Assembly: GCA_019059635.1 (NCBI GenBank)
Contig: JAGVRJ010000006.1
Span: 2,108,001-2,172,000, forward strand
From: Proales similis
Lineage: Eukaryota > Rotifera > Eurotatoria > Ploima > Proalidae
Length of the DNA: 64,000 nucleotides
Direction of reading: 5' to 3'
Part shown: one piece after another, positions 11,259-24,882 of the stretch
Numbering within the stretch: position 1 is the stretch's first letter
How the letters are laid out: each line of letters starts with the position of its first letter
Notes under the pieces: generated by a model
The model's database searches: none
What the model was told of the DNA's origin: nothing
Seen by the model: the letters and a program-made list of their open reading frames with translations, nothing else
Translations under genes and position numbers: made by a program

Positions 11259-12776
11259 ATGAATAAGAATTTGCAGTCGGAGATAATTGATTTGAGAAAG
11301 TTTAAGGACCATCTTGAGCCCATTGAACTCATAAAGCGTTTTACCCAGACACCAAATTTCGATCATGATCCGTTCTACGTGGTTGACCTCGAGGATGTAT
11401 GCAAAAAGCACATCAATTGGATTACAAGATTACCTCGTGTTGAGCCACACTATGCAATAAAGTGCAACACCGATCCGATGATGCTCAAGCTTCTTGCATA
11501 CTTGGGCACTGGTTTTGACTGTGCGAGTAAGAACGAGATCCAGAAGATTCTGGACCTCGGCGTATCGCCCCACCGCATCATATTCGCCAATCCGTGCAAA
11601 CAGGCCTCGTACATTAGATACGCTCAGAAGGTGGGCGTCAACTACATGACTTTTGACAACGAGGCCGAGCTCTACAAGATCAAGGACAACCATCCGGACG
11701 CTAAATGCGTGCTGCGCATCATCACGGACGACACGAATGCCGTGTGCCGCTTCAGCATGAAGTTCGGCGCCGACATGCGCACCTCGTTCAAGCTGGTGCA
11801 AAAGGCGATTGAGCTCAATCTAGATTTGGTTGGCATTAGCTTTCATGTTGGCAGCGGCCAAATGAGCCCCCAGGCGTTCAGCGAGTCGATTGAAAACGCT
11901 CGCAAGCTGTTCGACTATGCTCGCGAGCATTTCGGCTGCTACATGCATCTGTTGGACCTTGGCGGCGGCTATCCGGGCTCGTCGGACTCGGGCGAGTTGT
12001 TCCACTCGATCAGCCAGGAGATCAACCGCGCTTTGGACCAGTATTTCCCGCACGAACTGTTCGACAAGCTGAACGAGAACAACAAGCTGCGAATAATCGC
12101 CGAGCCGGGCCGCTACTACGCTTGCTCGGCGTTCACGCTGTGTGTGAATGTGATCGCCAAACGAGTTATGGACGATCAAGAAGAAGCTGAAGATCAAAAG
12201 TCAATCATGTATTACATCAACGATGGCGTCTATGCTTCTTTCAATTGCCTATTTTACGACCACGCGGACGTGTTTCCCATTCTGATTGACCAGCGGCACA
12301 AAGAGGGCCAAGAGCGAACCAAGGCTTCGATCTGGGGCCCGACTTGTGACGGTCTCGATCTGGTCGTCAAAGAGTGCTTTATTCCGGAGCTTCAGGTCGG
12401 CGAGTCGCTCGTCTTCAAAGATATGGGCGCCTACACTCTGTCCGGAGCAGTGGCCTTCAACGGCATTCCGCTCGCGCGCTGCATCTACGTCGCTTCTGAC
12501 TCCTACGACACCATCAAAGAAGCCTTGAATGCGACGCTCAGCGAGCCCATCGAAGAGATATTCTCCGGCAGCTTGTTGAAGGACAGTGCCTTGAGCAACT
12601 GTGCAGTCGAAGCGGGCTTCGCATTCGCCAACTGCATTCAGCAGCAAGAGGAACAAGCTTGTGCAGGCGACAATGAGTCAATCGCTGCTAGCAGCGACGA
12701 AGAGCAAAATGCTGAGGATGGCATCTCGGCTTCACACGACCAGGCGTCCAACTTGGAGTTTGCGGTCACCTGCTGA
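11259..12776 (+). CDS. ODC1: Ornithine decarboxylase
   Basis: Intronless, 505 residues. ODC converts ornithine to putrescine, the first committed step of polyamine synthesis, in the cytosol with pyridoxal phosphate. The PLP lysine is Lys68 in PHYAIKCN; HVGSG, LDLGGGYPG and EPGRYY form the phosphate-binding and barrel motifs; GPTCDGLD carries the catalytic cysteine (Cys363). Because Lys68 and Cys363 are both present, this is an active-type ODC and not an antizyme inhibitor. It is about 45 residues longer than human ODC. The extra length is a charged insertion near residue 305 (MDDQEEAEDQKS) and an acidic Ser/Glu/Asp-rich tail from about residue 460, which could act as a degradation signal. AATAAA is at 12848-12853. 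Its convergent neighbour is the ABCB gene. Confidence 0.96.
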   Translation: MNKNLQSEIIDLRKFKDHLEPIELIKRFTQTPNFDHDPFYVVDLEDVCKKHINWITRLPRVEPHYAIKCNTDPMMLKLLAYLGTGFDCASKNEIQKILDLGVSPHRIIFANPCKQASYIRYAQKVGVNYMTFDNEAELYKIKDNHPDAKCVLRIITDDTNAVCRFSMKFGADMRTSFKLVQKAIELNLDLVGISFHVGSGQMSPQAFSESIENARKLFDYAREHFGCYMHLLDLGGGYPGSSDSGELFHSISQEINRALDQYFPHELFDKLNENNKLRIIAEPGRYYACSAFTLCVNVIAKRVMDDQEEAEDQKSIMYYINDGVYASFNCLFYDHADVFPILIDQRHKEGQERTKASIWGPTCDGLDLVVKECFIPELQVGESLVFKDMGAYTLSGAVAFNGIPLARCIYVASDSYDTIKEALNATLSEPIEEIFSGSLLKDSALSNCAVEAGFAFANCIQQQEEQACAGDNESIAASSDEEQNAEDGISASHDQASNLEFAVTC

Positions 12777-13479
12777 CTTCCATTCCCCGACCTGATCACA
12801 AAAATAAGAGATGGCCGCCTTCAGACCAGAAGAGACTTACAGATCACAATAAATCAATTCAAATTTAACTCGCTTCTAACCCTCAACTTGATCAATATAT
12901 CTCAACTCGATTCAAAATCTGCTTCAGGCCTGAGTGCTCATATGCTGCGGAATTGATTCTTCTAAATTCTCGTCATTTCAGCATTGTTTCATCATTTCAT
13001 GCTCAGACACGTTCGATCCACACGCTTTTCATGGAGTGGGCAGATGCCCGTGAAGCTTCATGATGAGCATGGGTCAAACTGATCTGCTCAGGCTTTCCAG
13101 TCATTCTCACTCTTAATCGTCCTTAAGCAATATTCTTTTCTCTTGTTGGCCTTAGTGAGCTATTCGAAGCGGCAATTTTCAATTACAGCCGCAAACAAGC
13201 ATCAAGTAATCCAGCTTAAGCAACCGCTTTGTCTTGTTTGACTTGTTCGCCTTCCTGTCATTCAGAATCGTTTCATTTTCGCCAATAAAACCTTGAAACT
13301 GATCGCTTCAAAAATTTTTTTCTTCTCAAACTCAGCCAATTTTCATTTCAGTTTTATTCTGAACTGTTTGATTTCAAGAAAATTTAAAAAAGCCAACAAA
13401 CTGACTGATGATATAAAAAAGAAAATTAGCCAAAAATTGATTGATGCCATTGACTCAAAGATTGATTGATAGTTGTGAT
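12777..13479. other. Convergent 3' spacer between ODC and ABCB
   Basis: Holds the ODC 3' UTR with AATAAA at 12848-12853 and the 3' UTR of the minus-strand ABCB gene. It is AT-rich, with short direct repeats of TTGATTGAT near 13430-13470. No gene is seen. Confidence 0.5.
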
Positions 13480-16256
13480 TTAGTCGTCGAACGTTTCATT
13501 GCTACGCGAGTTGTTTGGATTTAGAAGCTGGCGCAAGACAAGCCGTTTATAAATGCCGTCGAGTGCAACCAGCTCGTCATGGGTGCCTTGTTCGGCCACT
13601 CGGCCATGCTCGAGCACGACCACTTTGGACGCGTCTCGCACTGTGCTGAGGCGATGCGCGATCACGCAAACTGTGCGGTCTTTCATCGCCCGGTCGATGG
13701 CTTCTTGCACCAAATGCTCCGACTCTGAGTCGAGCGCGGAGGTTGCCTCGTCGAGCAGAAGCAGTTTTGGATTCACCAGCAGAGCCCGAGCCAGCGCGAT
13801 TCCTTCAAATGGGAAATGTGTGATTTTCAGCTTGGCTCGCTTCTGATCGAGTCTCACTTTGCTTCTGTCCACCGGATAGACGAACACCGCGCTCGCCCAC
13901 AAGTGTGTCGTAGCCCTCTTCGAACGACATGATGAAGTCGTGCGCGTTTGCCAGCTTGGCCACTTCAACTATTCGCTCATATTCGACCGGGTCTTCAAAG
14001 CCAAAGCAAATGTTCTCTTTGATTGAGCCTGAAAGAGGCGCCTTGCAATTAAGGGCGTTTTATTTAAGAGCAAGTGAAAGCCGACCTCCGAAAAGCACCG
14101 GCTCCTGACTGACCAACGCGATTCGAGAATGCAGCCAGTTGGTGTTCACCGACTTTATGCTCGTATTGGACGGCCCCAGGGTAATTGAACCCGAGTCGGG
14201 GTCGTAAAAGCGCTCGATAAGCGAAAAGAGCGTTGATTTGCCTTTATGATTTGAATTGCGTCAAGCTACTGTTTAAATTGCTTTCGGAAAGATAATTTTG
14301 AGCAAACCTCCACCCGAAGGACCCACCAAAGCGAGCGTTTTGCCTCTCTCAATATTCAAGGTGACTTCGCTTAGCACTTTATTGTCGGGCCGGGTCGGAT
14401 AGGTGAAGCTGACTGAATCGAAACAGACCGAGCCGTCGAATAGTTTGTCGTCGTCTTGTTCGTTCAACGGCCTCAGGCCTAGATTGAGTCGAATTGAGGG
14501 CACTGTGTCGAGAAGCTCGAATATTCGCTGTGATGCGCCCAATGCCTGCATGAAGTCGCCGTAGAGCGTGGACAGGAATGCGAACGCTTCGTTCAAGTCG
14601 AATTTAAGACCCACTATTAGGATAAGGTAAAGTGCCCAAGTTACCCATGGCCACTTGAAGCGTGTACATTAGAAAGGAGGCGAGCAGACCGGTCGATATT
14701 CGCCTGTCGTGTACAAGTTTGCCGCCATACCAGAGGACGAGCGCCAGAGCTCCGGCAGACAAAAGGCCAATCACAAAGAAGAAGCCACCCTGGGCGATGG
14801 CCAGGTTTTTGCCGATCTGGAAACTGCGCATCACGTTCTTCTCGTAGGCCTTGTTTACTTTGGCCTCGGCGGCGAACGAGCGGACTGTTCTGGCTGAGCT
14901 GATCGTCTCCTCGGCAACCACACTGGACGCGGCCAGCTCGTCCTGGAACTTTTTCCTCAATTTTCGCAAATAGCGTCCGTACTGAACGGTCAACAGGGTA
15001 ACGATCGGAACCACGCCGATCAGAAGACCTTAAAAAACAACAACAATGAATTGGAACCAAATTGAAGCTTGAGTTTGGAACACTCTTAAGAACAGACCAG
15101 TTAGCGACGCTTCAAGGCTAAACATGAACACCACCGAGCCGAGTATTTGAATGAGGTAGCGCAAAAGCATGCTAATGTTGGCCGTGACTGCATTCTGAAG
15201 GACTTGCGTGTCCGAAGAAAGGCGACTGGTCACTTCGCCAGTTCGATTCGTGTCAAAGAACTTTATGTCTTGTCGGAGGACGGCTGCGAACACGTCCTGG
15301 CGAAGACGAGCAACCACTCGCTGACCGGACAGTTCAAACAGCCACGAGCGTATTCCGCCTGCGACCGAGCCCAGAAGGAATATGCTCGCCATGTAGAGTA
15401 TGTATTTGTTCATTTCGCTCATGTCCTCGAAGTTGAGGGCGGCATCGACCACGGAGCCAAAGAAATAGGGCACGATTATGTTGCTGACGGACGCGATCAC
15501 CAACATGACAGTGGCGATCGCCAAGTAGAATCGCTCGGGATAAGCCAGGCCGATCAGACGCGCAAGATTGGCACCCTCGGGTTTGGCTGGCCGCCTGCTG
15601 TTGGCTGCTCGAGTTCTGTCAATGGTTCTCTTTATCAGACGATGCATGCTTCGCCAACTCAACACGGCCATCGTGGTTTGTGCAATCACGAATGCAAGCT
15701 CAACACAGACGATGGCCAGAAACAGCTGTCGCATGGATGCGCTCTTTTCCGGCCCGAGCACATCGGCAAGGACAAAGGCCAGTTTGAACACGCAGTAGAC
15801 CAGAACTGTGAAAGAAGCAAGGACCAAAATAGAGTGCAAAATGCGTTTGATTTTCACCAAATGAGACCAATCCGATCGTGTGGAGCTGCTTAGCGGAGCG
15901 ACAAGCACCTCATTGTCAGACTGATCGGTCAAGTCCATGTTTGGCGTTTGCACATTGGCCGACTGTTCCAAGCCGATTTTGAAGCTGACTCGTTCAAGCT
16001 CGCTGATTATAATGAACAGAACGAGGGTCTTGACCGACGATAGGACAATCAGATCGAACACGGAACGGCTGAAGCTGAACCGGACAATCTGATCCAGCTC
16101 GCTGATTGTGTAGTTTACAAACCCGCCTTTAAATTTTAAGCGTTTGATGGCAATCAAGTGAGCTGCTGAACGGAGATGGTTACCGATTATCCACAGAACA
16201 ATCACTGTGATCATGTCAATCACGAGCAGCGATCGGAAGTACGTTGAGTAGTGCAT
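13480..16256 (-). CDS. ABC transporter, ABCB subfamily half-transporter (ABCB10/ABCB9-like)
   Basis: Six exons: 16256-15098, 15028-14645, 14586-14308, 14241-14086, 14028-13858 and 13802-13480, giving 823 residues. An N-terminal membrane extension of about 250 residues is followed by one ABC transmembrane domain (starting near [18 protein letters not shown]) with the coupling region around [19 protein letters not shown], then one nucleotide-binding domain. Walker A reads GPSGGGKST and is split by an intron; the Q-loop is VSQEP, the signature LSGGQKQR, Walker [13 protein letters not shown] and the H-loop AHRLST. One TMD plus one NBD makes it a half-transporter that must dimerise. The core resembles ABCB10/MDL1; the extra N-terminal helices recall ABCB9/TAP. 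There is no obvious mitochondrial presequence, so location (mitochondrial inner membrane or lysosome/ER) and substrate are open. Four of five introns end in AAG. Confidence 0.9.
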
Positions 16257-16674
16257 CCTAGGACAGTTTCATCCACCGAAAATTGCTGCTGCTGATTCTG
16301 TTATACAGACGGCTGTCAATTAGTCAGCGCTATACGTGTGTGAGTCAATGACAAGACGCTTTTGATTCAAAAATTTTCTTTCAATTCGCCAACATAATAA
16401 ATTAGGCAAGCGAGTGACTGGCGGCAAGCGAGAGCGCATTTTAGAAATAAACGCGCACACGAACATTCCCAAATGTCTTTGTCAATTAGCGAGCGAAGGC
16501 CAGTCAAACCTCGCAGCTTGTTTAAATTGGCTGCTTGTAGGAGTGCGTTGTTGACCGCCCCAAAGGCTGATAGTTTGCTCTCAATTTCTATTTGACGGGG
16601 AAGGGTCTTGGGCTGCTAGTCTCGTTGGCTTGTTTCAATACGCGTGTGTTGAGCCCTCATAAGCAGCATAAAAT
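16257..16674. other. Divergent spacer between ABCB and PGES2-like copy A
   Basis: Shared upstream region of two divergently transcribed genes. I see no recognisable element beyond ordinary AT-rich sequence. Confidence 0.4.
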
Positions 16675-18524
16675 ATGTCAGAATGCATTAATAAGTCTGT
16701 TTGGTTTAGAATCAAGCGTCCTGGTAGCGAACAGGGAGCTACATTCGAAAGTCGCTGGTCGCCGTCTGAACTAGTCTCAGTTGTCGTCGTCATGCATCGG
16801 TCTTTGCCAACGCTCGTGCGAGCTCTGGCCGTAGGCGAGGGAAGCCCTTCGACCAGCATCATCAGATGTTTAAATGCTAAATCAAACGCACGCCGCTCGC
16901 CGCTATTGCCCGCCAAACGCTTTTACTCGACGGCAAATAGGGCCAAGTCGAGCTCAGTGCTTCCGTATGCGGGCTCGCTTCTGATTGGCGCTGGCGCCGG
17001 CGTCCTAGTCGGCTTTTGGCTCTCAAGAGATAGCATTCGCACAAGTGGAAATTTAAATCAAGAACGACGCAGTGGCTCTCGTTTTATCGCCACTCGATAC
17101 GTGAGTTGAAAGCATTTGCTCTTTTTTCCTCTTTTTACGCCCGCCAGACGTGAATACGAACATTCAAGGTCAAGAACGAAAGCTCGCTGTATGCTGATTT
17201 TCCGCTCAAAATTCATCTCTATCAGTTCGCGTCGTGTGCATATTGTGCGCAAGTGAAGGCCTATTTGGACCTGTTCGGCTTCAGCTATCACGTGACCGAA
17301 GTGGACGTTTACACCAAAGAGGACATTGCGAGAATAACTCGCGCTCGTCAGCTGCCCATTCTTGTCCTGGAAGACCGAGCGCACAAGCGAGTGTGGCACT
17401 TTGTGAACGCCACATCAATAATCAGCGCGCTTGAGAGCGCGCGCAATTCGCGTCCAATTGATTTCGTGCAAGCACTTGATCAGCATCTGCCCATTCTGAA
17501 GGGTTCCTCAACCCACTTGGCCAAGAACTCGAACAAGTATCTGGTCACCAACAGTCGTTTGAAGTCAGTTGCCTTAAAAAGAGAGTCGCTTGCTTGATCG
17601 CGCGTTCTAAATCAGTTTATTCAAGTGAAACAGTCGAATGGAGAAAATGGATCAACAACCGAGCGATGCCCGCGCTTCGCTTGAACTCAATGCGATCAAT
17701 AAACGAACTGTTGGAGACGTTTGACAACTACGCATCGAGGAGCCACTGGTCGGAGCGGTACGGACCGCTTGAGTATCTCTACGTCTACTACTCAAACGCG
17801 ATCAAGACCTATAGCAACAAGGCCAGTCTTCATAGTCAACTGTGAGCTTGGTTTTTTCTTTTCTCTTTCTGGTTTCATTCTGTTTGCGGTTGCTTGCGCT
17901 TATGCTAGAGCTAGCCGAGGCAGAGTAGACCTGTTGCTTGCAACAATTTGACTTGTCGTTTTCTGTTCAAGAGACGAGAGCAAAGAGCCCAGAGAGATCT
18001 TGCACCAAGTGATCGCCGAATGGGAAAACGGACTGAGCGATGGCCAGTTCATCGAAGCTTCGGATCAGCCGACACTGGCCGATATTGTAAGTTCTCATTC
18101 TCGATTTTGAGTCAGTCGAGCCTAAAATGGCGCCTTTCTAATGCAGAGCATGTACGGAGCATTCAAATCATTCGAGGGATGCGCCTTCTACCGCGAGGTG
18201 ATTGCAACGCATCCAAAGTTCAAGAGATGGTTCGAGGAAATGAACACCCGAGTGCTGAGTAGATACAAGCTCAAGCTAAGCGAGAAGAAGAGCTTGCTCG
18301 AGCAGCAGCTCTCCGGCCTGGTGGACCCTTCAGACCGGACGCCAGTCAGAGCCAGCAAAGAGACGCAAAAGGAGGCGGCGGTGGTCGACATCAACCAGAA
18401 AAGTGTTCAAACGCCAGATGAGCCGCTCACACTGAGCGAAATCAGCTCGTTCAGGGTTCTGACTCTCAATTACTTGGCGCTTGTGGCCGCGTTCGGACTT
18501 GCCGGCTGGCTGGGCAGATCATGA
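16675..18524 (+). CDS. PTGES2: Prostaglandin E synthase 2-like protein, divergent tandem copy A
   Basis: Five exons: 16675-17100, 17169-17563, 17626-17841, 17972-18086 and 18147-18524, giving 509 residues. An internal ATG at 16792 gives a more presequence-like N-terminus, so the start is uncertain. Domains in order: basic N-terminus, a glycine-rich hydrophobic segment (SLLIGAGAGVLVGFWL), a glutaredoxin/thioredoxin-like domain, and a GST C-like helical domain. The family's CPFC active motif is CAYC here: both cysteines stay but the proline is gone. Other core residues conserved in copy B (CKVRAYLDY, KVPTVV, GESSVIISAL) are altered (QLPILV, NATSIISAL). A C-terminal extension ends in another hydrophobic segment (YLALVAAFGLAGWLG) absent from copy B. 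Intron positions and phases match copy B at four sites. It probably has a modified function relative to copy B. AATAAA is at 18682-18687. Confidence 0.85.
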
Positions 18525-18773
18525 TCGCTGATCCAAGTAGCACTTCTGCTTGCTCCCCTCCTCCTCCCGTCTCAACTTCTTTCTCCTTCTCTGAATATTT
18601 ACTTCATAATTTATTCGCTTTTAATTTCTCATTCTCTACTCGATTCTAGCTGCTGCGTGCAATTTTCATCACTTTTTATGTAATAAAAATCGCAAGATTG
18701 CTAGCCAAAACAAGAAATCCAAAGTTTGCCAATCGATTGAGCTTTAGACCACAAGACGATTGCCAGTATTGAA

Positions 18774-20342
18774 ATGAATCGTTTAATTGCTCTTCAGGCG
18801 CCGATAACATGCTTACGACGCTGCCACATTCTGGCGTTGCATGCTAACAAAGCAAACTTGACCCAAGTGCGGCTCATCAGCAGCGAAATTCCAAGTTTAA
18901 AGCAGCCCTTGAACAAAGCAAATGAACAGAAAGCAAACGAGAGCCAGCGAGCCAAATTCAATCAGCCCAATATTCCTCAGAGCAACTCGCGCATTCTACG
19001 TCTTTTAAGCGTCTTCGCCAGCGGCATGCTTGTCTATTTCGGTCTCAACTATGTGCTCGACAATTTGCCCAAAAGAGAAGTGAGCGACCAAATTGACTTG
19101 AACAGCAAGAACCTGCCCGGCTCGATAAAGCCATCCAAACGAGTAAGCTTTTGCCAGTCTGCAAGAAACACTCTCAACTGAACAATTGCAGATTGTGAGA
19201 GAGAAGAATCCGGGCGATATAAAGATCACTCTTTACCAGTACGTGACGTGTCCGTTCTGCTGCAAAGTGCGCGCCTATCTCGACTACTTTGGCTACTCGT
19301 ATGACATAGTCGAAGTGAACTCGGTCTTCAAGAGCCAACTGGACTGGTCAGGCTACAAGAAAGTGCCCACAGTCGTCATTCAACTGCCGTCCAAGTCGAA
19401 AGAAAACAGCCCAGCGAATTTAATCGTAAGCTTAAATGCTCGCTCTCGAACGGCTCGCTCATTGTAACTGTGGACTAAAGCAATTGGGCGAATCTTCGGT
19501 CATTATCAGTGCCCTGGAGACCTACAGACTGGACACCAAGACGCCGTTGAAGCAAATAATCGGCTACTTTGAGCCGGTGAAATTCGACAATGACGAGCCA
19601 AAGGAAAAAGAGTTTGTGAACAAGTACTTTGTGATGCTGCACAACGAGAAAATGAGCGACGGCAAGTCTCTCAACGAAAGAAAGTGAGACTCTCTGCCTC
19701 CAGTCTGCCTACTCGGCTACTTGAAATGAAGCTGTTGTTTGTTTGTTTTTTCAGATCAGAGAGGGACTGGCGACGATGGGTCGATAACAAGTTCATTCAC
19801 GCCATCTCGCCTAATGTGTACAGAAGCATGAGCGAATCGCTCGACGCGTTCGACTGGTACAACCAAGTCGGCGACTGGGACAATCAGTTTAGCACATTTG
19901 AGCGGCTGACGGTGATTTACCTCGGCGCCGTTGTCATGTATTTGATTGCCAAGAGGATTAAGACAAAGTGAGCGAGCCAGACAGGTTTTATTTTCACTCA
20001 TTCAACTCTGGCCTCGTAAAGGTACGAGCTGAAAGATGACGTGCGCGAGTCTCTTTATGATTTTTGCAACGAATGGGCCGCCAGTCTCAGTCCTGGACCA
20101 TTCAGGGGCGGCTCTAGGCCCAATCTGGCCGATTTGGTAAAGCGATTTACTTTTACTTAGCGCCAAGACGCTTGTAACACCATTCAAAGAACTTGTACGG
20201 CGTAATTGACTCGTTCAAAGGCTGCAAGGCGTTTGACGACATGATGCAGAATTCTAACATAAAAGCCTGGTTCCAAGCTTGCGAAGAGCAAGTTGCCAGC
20301 AGCCGAGGCAGCCAGTATCTGCACGTCGCACCGCCCTCTTAA
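18774..20342 (+). CDS. PTGES2: Prostaglandin E synthase 2 (membrane-associated type 2), copy B
   Basis: Six exons: 18774-19142, 19192-19425, 19481-19683, 19755-19967, 20022-20136 and 20190-20342, giving 428 residues. It has an N-terminal targeting region, a membrane segment near residues 75-95 (LLSVFASGMLVYFGLNYVL), then a thioredoxin-like domain with the catalytic-type CPFC motif (YVTCPFCCKVRAYLDYF) and KVPTVV, and a GST C-like domain (WRRWVDNKFIHAISPNVYRS). The family isomerises PGH2 to PGE2 in vitro and binds glutathione and heme; its in vivo role in invertebrates is unclear. It keeps the conserved core, so it is likely the ancestral copy of the tandem pair. It has one intron (19426-19480) that copy A lacks. 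AATAAA at 20427-20432 lies only 25 nt before the end of the vezatin-like gene on the other strand. Confidence 0.92.
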
Positions 20343-20456
20343 CTGTCTGTCGACTCTTTGTTTCTGAGAACTTCTTTATTTACTCATTTTTCTTTCATTT
20401 TTCTTAAATTAATCAATTCGACTTGGAATAAAACGAACAATACGAAACAAACGCGC

Positions 20457-22253
20457 CTATTCGTATACGTCTTCGTCAATGCTGGTGGTCGTTTTGCTCA
20501 AGAGCTCACTGAGCAGCTCTCTGCTAGGCGGCAAGTATCCCGAATATGCGTTCACCTCGTTCGACTCGTCGTTTGACTTCTGGTGCTTTGGCTGACGTCG
20601 AATCGCCTGAGCCTTGGCACGCATCAACTCGGTGTCAAGCAAATGCTCTCCGCTGAGCTCACTGTCCCAGCTGAAGAGCTTGTTGAGCTGTCGTCGCCTC
20701 TTGGCCTCTTTTTCCCGATAGGCCCATTCATTGCGCTTGGGCTTCAGGGCCGATTTGAGCTCGTAAATTAGATTTCGATCGAATTGCGGTGTTTGCTCAA
20801 TCCATCCGGCACTCGTCTCTGATCTCTCTGCTTGTGTGCTGGTCACCAGTGCCTCGTACACTTCGTCCTCAGGCTCGTGGTCTATCTCGGCCCGCTTGAG
20901 CTCTCTGGACACTTGTGGCTCAACTCTCTTGGCTTGTGCTTGCTCTGGCCATTTTGCTTTCTCGCTCTGTTCTGAGCCGAGCTTTTCTTCCTCAATCAAC
21001 GCGAGCAACCTTTCACAATTTTGAACCGACTCCTTGATTAGATCCAATTTAAGTGCGAGAGCCGCCTTCTCCTCCCGATTGAATGATTCGATCTCGGCCG
21101 TTTGCAGCAGCAGGCGACGTGCTTGCAGATAGAGCTGACGAGAGTTGGAGCTGGCGCAGACGGGCTTGAATCGTTTTGAGTTTCGCTTGCAATCTGACAG
21201 CATTAGACAACGCTGGAGCTCAACGAGATCGCTGGTCATTCGCTTGGCTAGTCTAATCGACTTGGTACAAAGCCAGAGAAGCTGCGCCAGTCGTCCATAG
21301 CTCCCTTGGTCGACGCTCGAAATTAGCCCAATCGAAAAGAGTTTTATCGACTCCGAGCTCAACAGGTGAACAAACTGGCTCATTGATTTGATGCATTTCA
21401 AGCTGAATCGTTCGGTTTGCTCTTCGTTGATTTGATCGAGACCGGCGTTAAACACGGGCCCGAGTTCATCGACCGGTATTGAACACAACAGCGTGCCACT
21501 CGAGTCCAGATGATCGGCACCAATCAAATTGGCAAGTTTCACGTTCAATTGTCGAATGTCAAACACGTGGGCTCTGTTTAGCCTGAATGCCAGTCGGCGG
21601 CAGCGATATTCAACATCGTAATGGCAACTGCTGGCTTCTTTCTTCTTGCCGAGTTGAAACTGCTGCCAGCTGGCCAAGTTTACCAACTCACACTCCCTCA
21701 GCTTGTAGTTTGTGTCTGCGCACATTTGAGCGTAAGTGTCCAATTTTCTCAGCCAAACGCTCAATATCCAACGCGGCAGTTTAGTCAGGCTCCACCAGGC
21801 CAGGCCAACGCCGGCGATTAGACTTGTGGTCAACCACCACGGCGAGTTGATGCCGAGCAATGCAGTCCCGCTCGCACCGAGCCAAACCATTAGACTTGAC
21901 CTGCTCGTTTGCTTCCGCTCTTCTAATTGGAGCACAAAGTCAACCACTGAGCTCCGGTCTTGTTCTGTTATGAATTGGCTTTCAGATTGTGCGAACACAT
22001 CTCGAATCAAAGATTTAAGATCAACAATTCTTGAGAGGAACGATCGGCCTTGTGTCGCATGATCTTCTGTTTGGGACTCTGACTGGTCATCCGGTCGCCT
22101 TTGATCGATCGGCGCATTGCTTGTGTGAGAGTCAAGCTCTAGATTATCGATACATTCTGACTGGGCCGAATTGAACGATGATTCGACCTCGCGAAGGTAT
22201 TCGGCCAATTGACGACTTGGAATGTCTTCGTCGTCGTCTTCAAATGTGATCAT
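20457..22253 (-). CDS. VEZT: Vezatin-like membrane protein
   Basis: A single-exon frame of 598 residues from the ATG at 22253-22251; the open frame runs a little further up without an ATG. An acidic N-terminus is followed by two close membrane segments around residues 125-165 (VWLGASGTALLG and SLIAGVGLAWWSL with WW pairs), then a long helical domain with a cysteine-rich start. A charged C-terminal part contains ELKSALKPKRNEWAYREKE, which resembles the vezatin C-terminal ELKSVL block. Vezatin binds myosin VII and alpha-catenin at adherens junctions. The order of features (short acidic head, paired TM, myosin-binding-like helical region, ELKS block) supports the call, but overall similarity is weak by eye, so it could be another two-pass protein. 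A minus-strand AATAAA is read at 20380-20375, inside the 3' UTR of PGES2-like copy B. Confidence 0.55.
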   Translation of the reverse strand: MITFEDDDEDIPSRQLAEYLREVESSFNSAQSECIDNLELDSHTSNAPIDQRRPDDQSESQTEDHATQGRSFLSRIVDLKSLIRDVFAQSESQFITEQDRSSVVDFVLQLEERKQTSRSSLMVWLGASGTALLGINSPWWLTTSLIAGVGLAWWSLTKLPRWILSVWLRKLDTYAQMCADTNYKLRECELVNLASWQQFQLGKKKEASSCHYDVEYRCRRLAFRLNRAHVFDIRQLNVKLANLIGADHLDSSGTLLCSIPVDELGPVFNAGLDQINEEQTERFSLKCIKSMSQFVHLLSSESIKLFSIGLISSVDQGSYGRLAQLLWLCTKSIRLAKRMTSDLVELQRCLMLSDCKRNSKRFKPVCASSNSRQLYLQARRLLLQTAEIESFNREEKAALALKLDLIKESVQNCERLLALIEEEKLGSEQSEKAKWPEQAQAKRVEPQVSRELKRAEIDHEPEDEVYEALVTSTQAERSETSAGWIEQTPQFDRNLIYELKSALKPKRNEWAYREKEAKRRRQLNKLFSWDSELSGEHLLDTELMRAKAQAIRRQPKHQKSNDESNEVNAYSGYLPPSRELLSELLSKTTTSIDEDVYE

Positions 22254-22563
22254 GTCGACATCAAGCTGTTGGCACCAGTGCAAGTTTCTCAATCATTTTC
22301 TCGCCGACTTTTGAAATACGATTCAATTCATTTCGAGTAGAGAAGCAGAAATGAGCGAGCGCGTTGAGGCACCGTTCAAAGGAAGAGCAAAGAGAGCAAG
22401 TTGAAATTAGAGGCCGAGTAGACCTCCGACGCCGATTTTATTTACGATCTCCAGTTGGTCAGGAGACCATTCTACAAAGTGTCAGTGCAGAGTGAGATTG
22501 GATGAAGCTAATTTGCTTGAATAATAATTAGAATAAATCCAGAACGAACAACGCAGCGTTCGC
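22254..22563. other. Short spacer between DHX15 and the vezatin-like gene
   Basis: Contains the DHX15 3' UTR and the upstream region of the vezatin-like gene. No other feature is seen. Confidence 0.4.

Positions 22564-24882
<2,319 letters not shown>

Noticed and set aside
15147-15893. 248-codon plus-strand open frame
   Set aside because: Antisense to the first ABCB exon, with no family motif.
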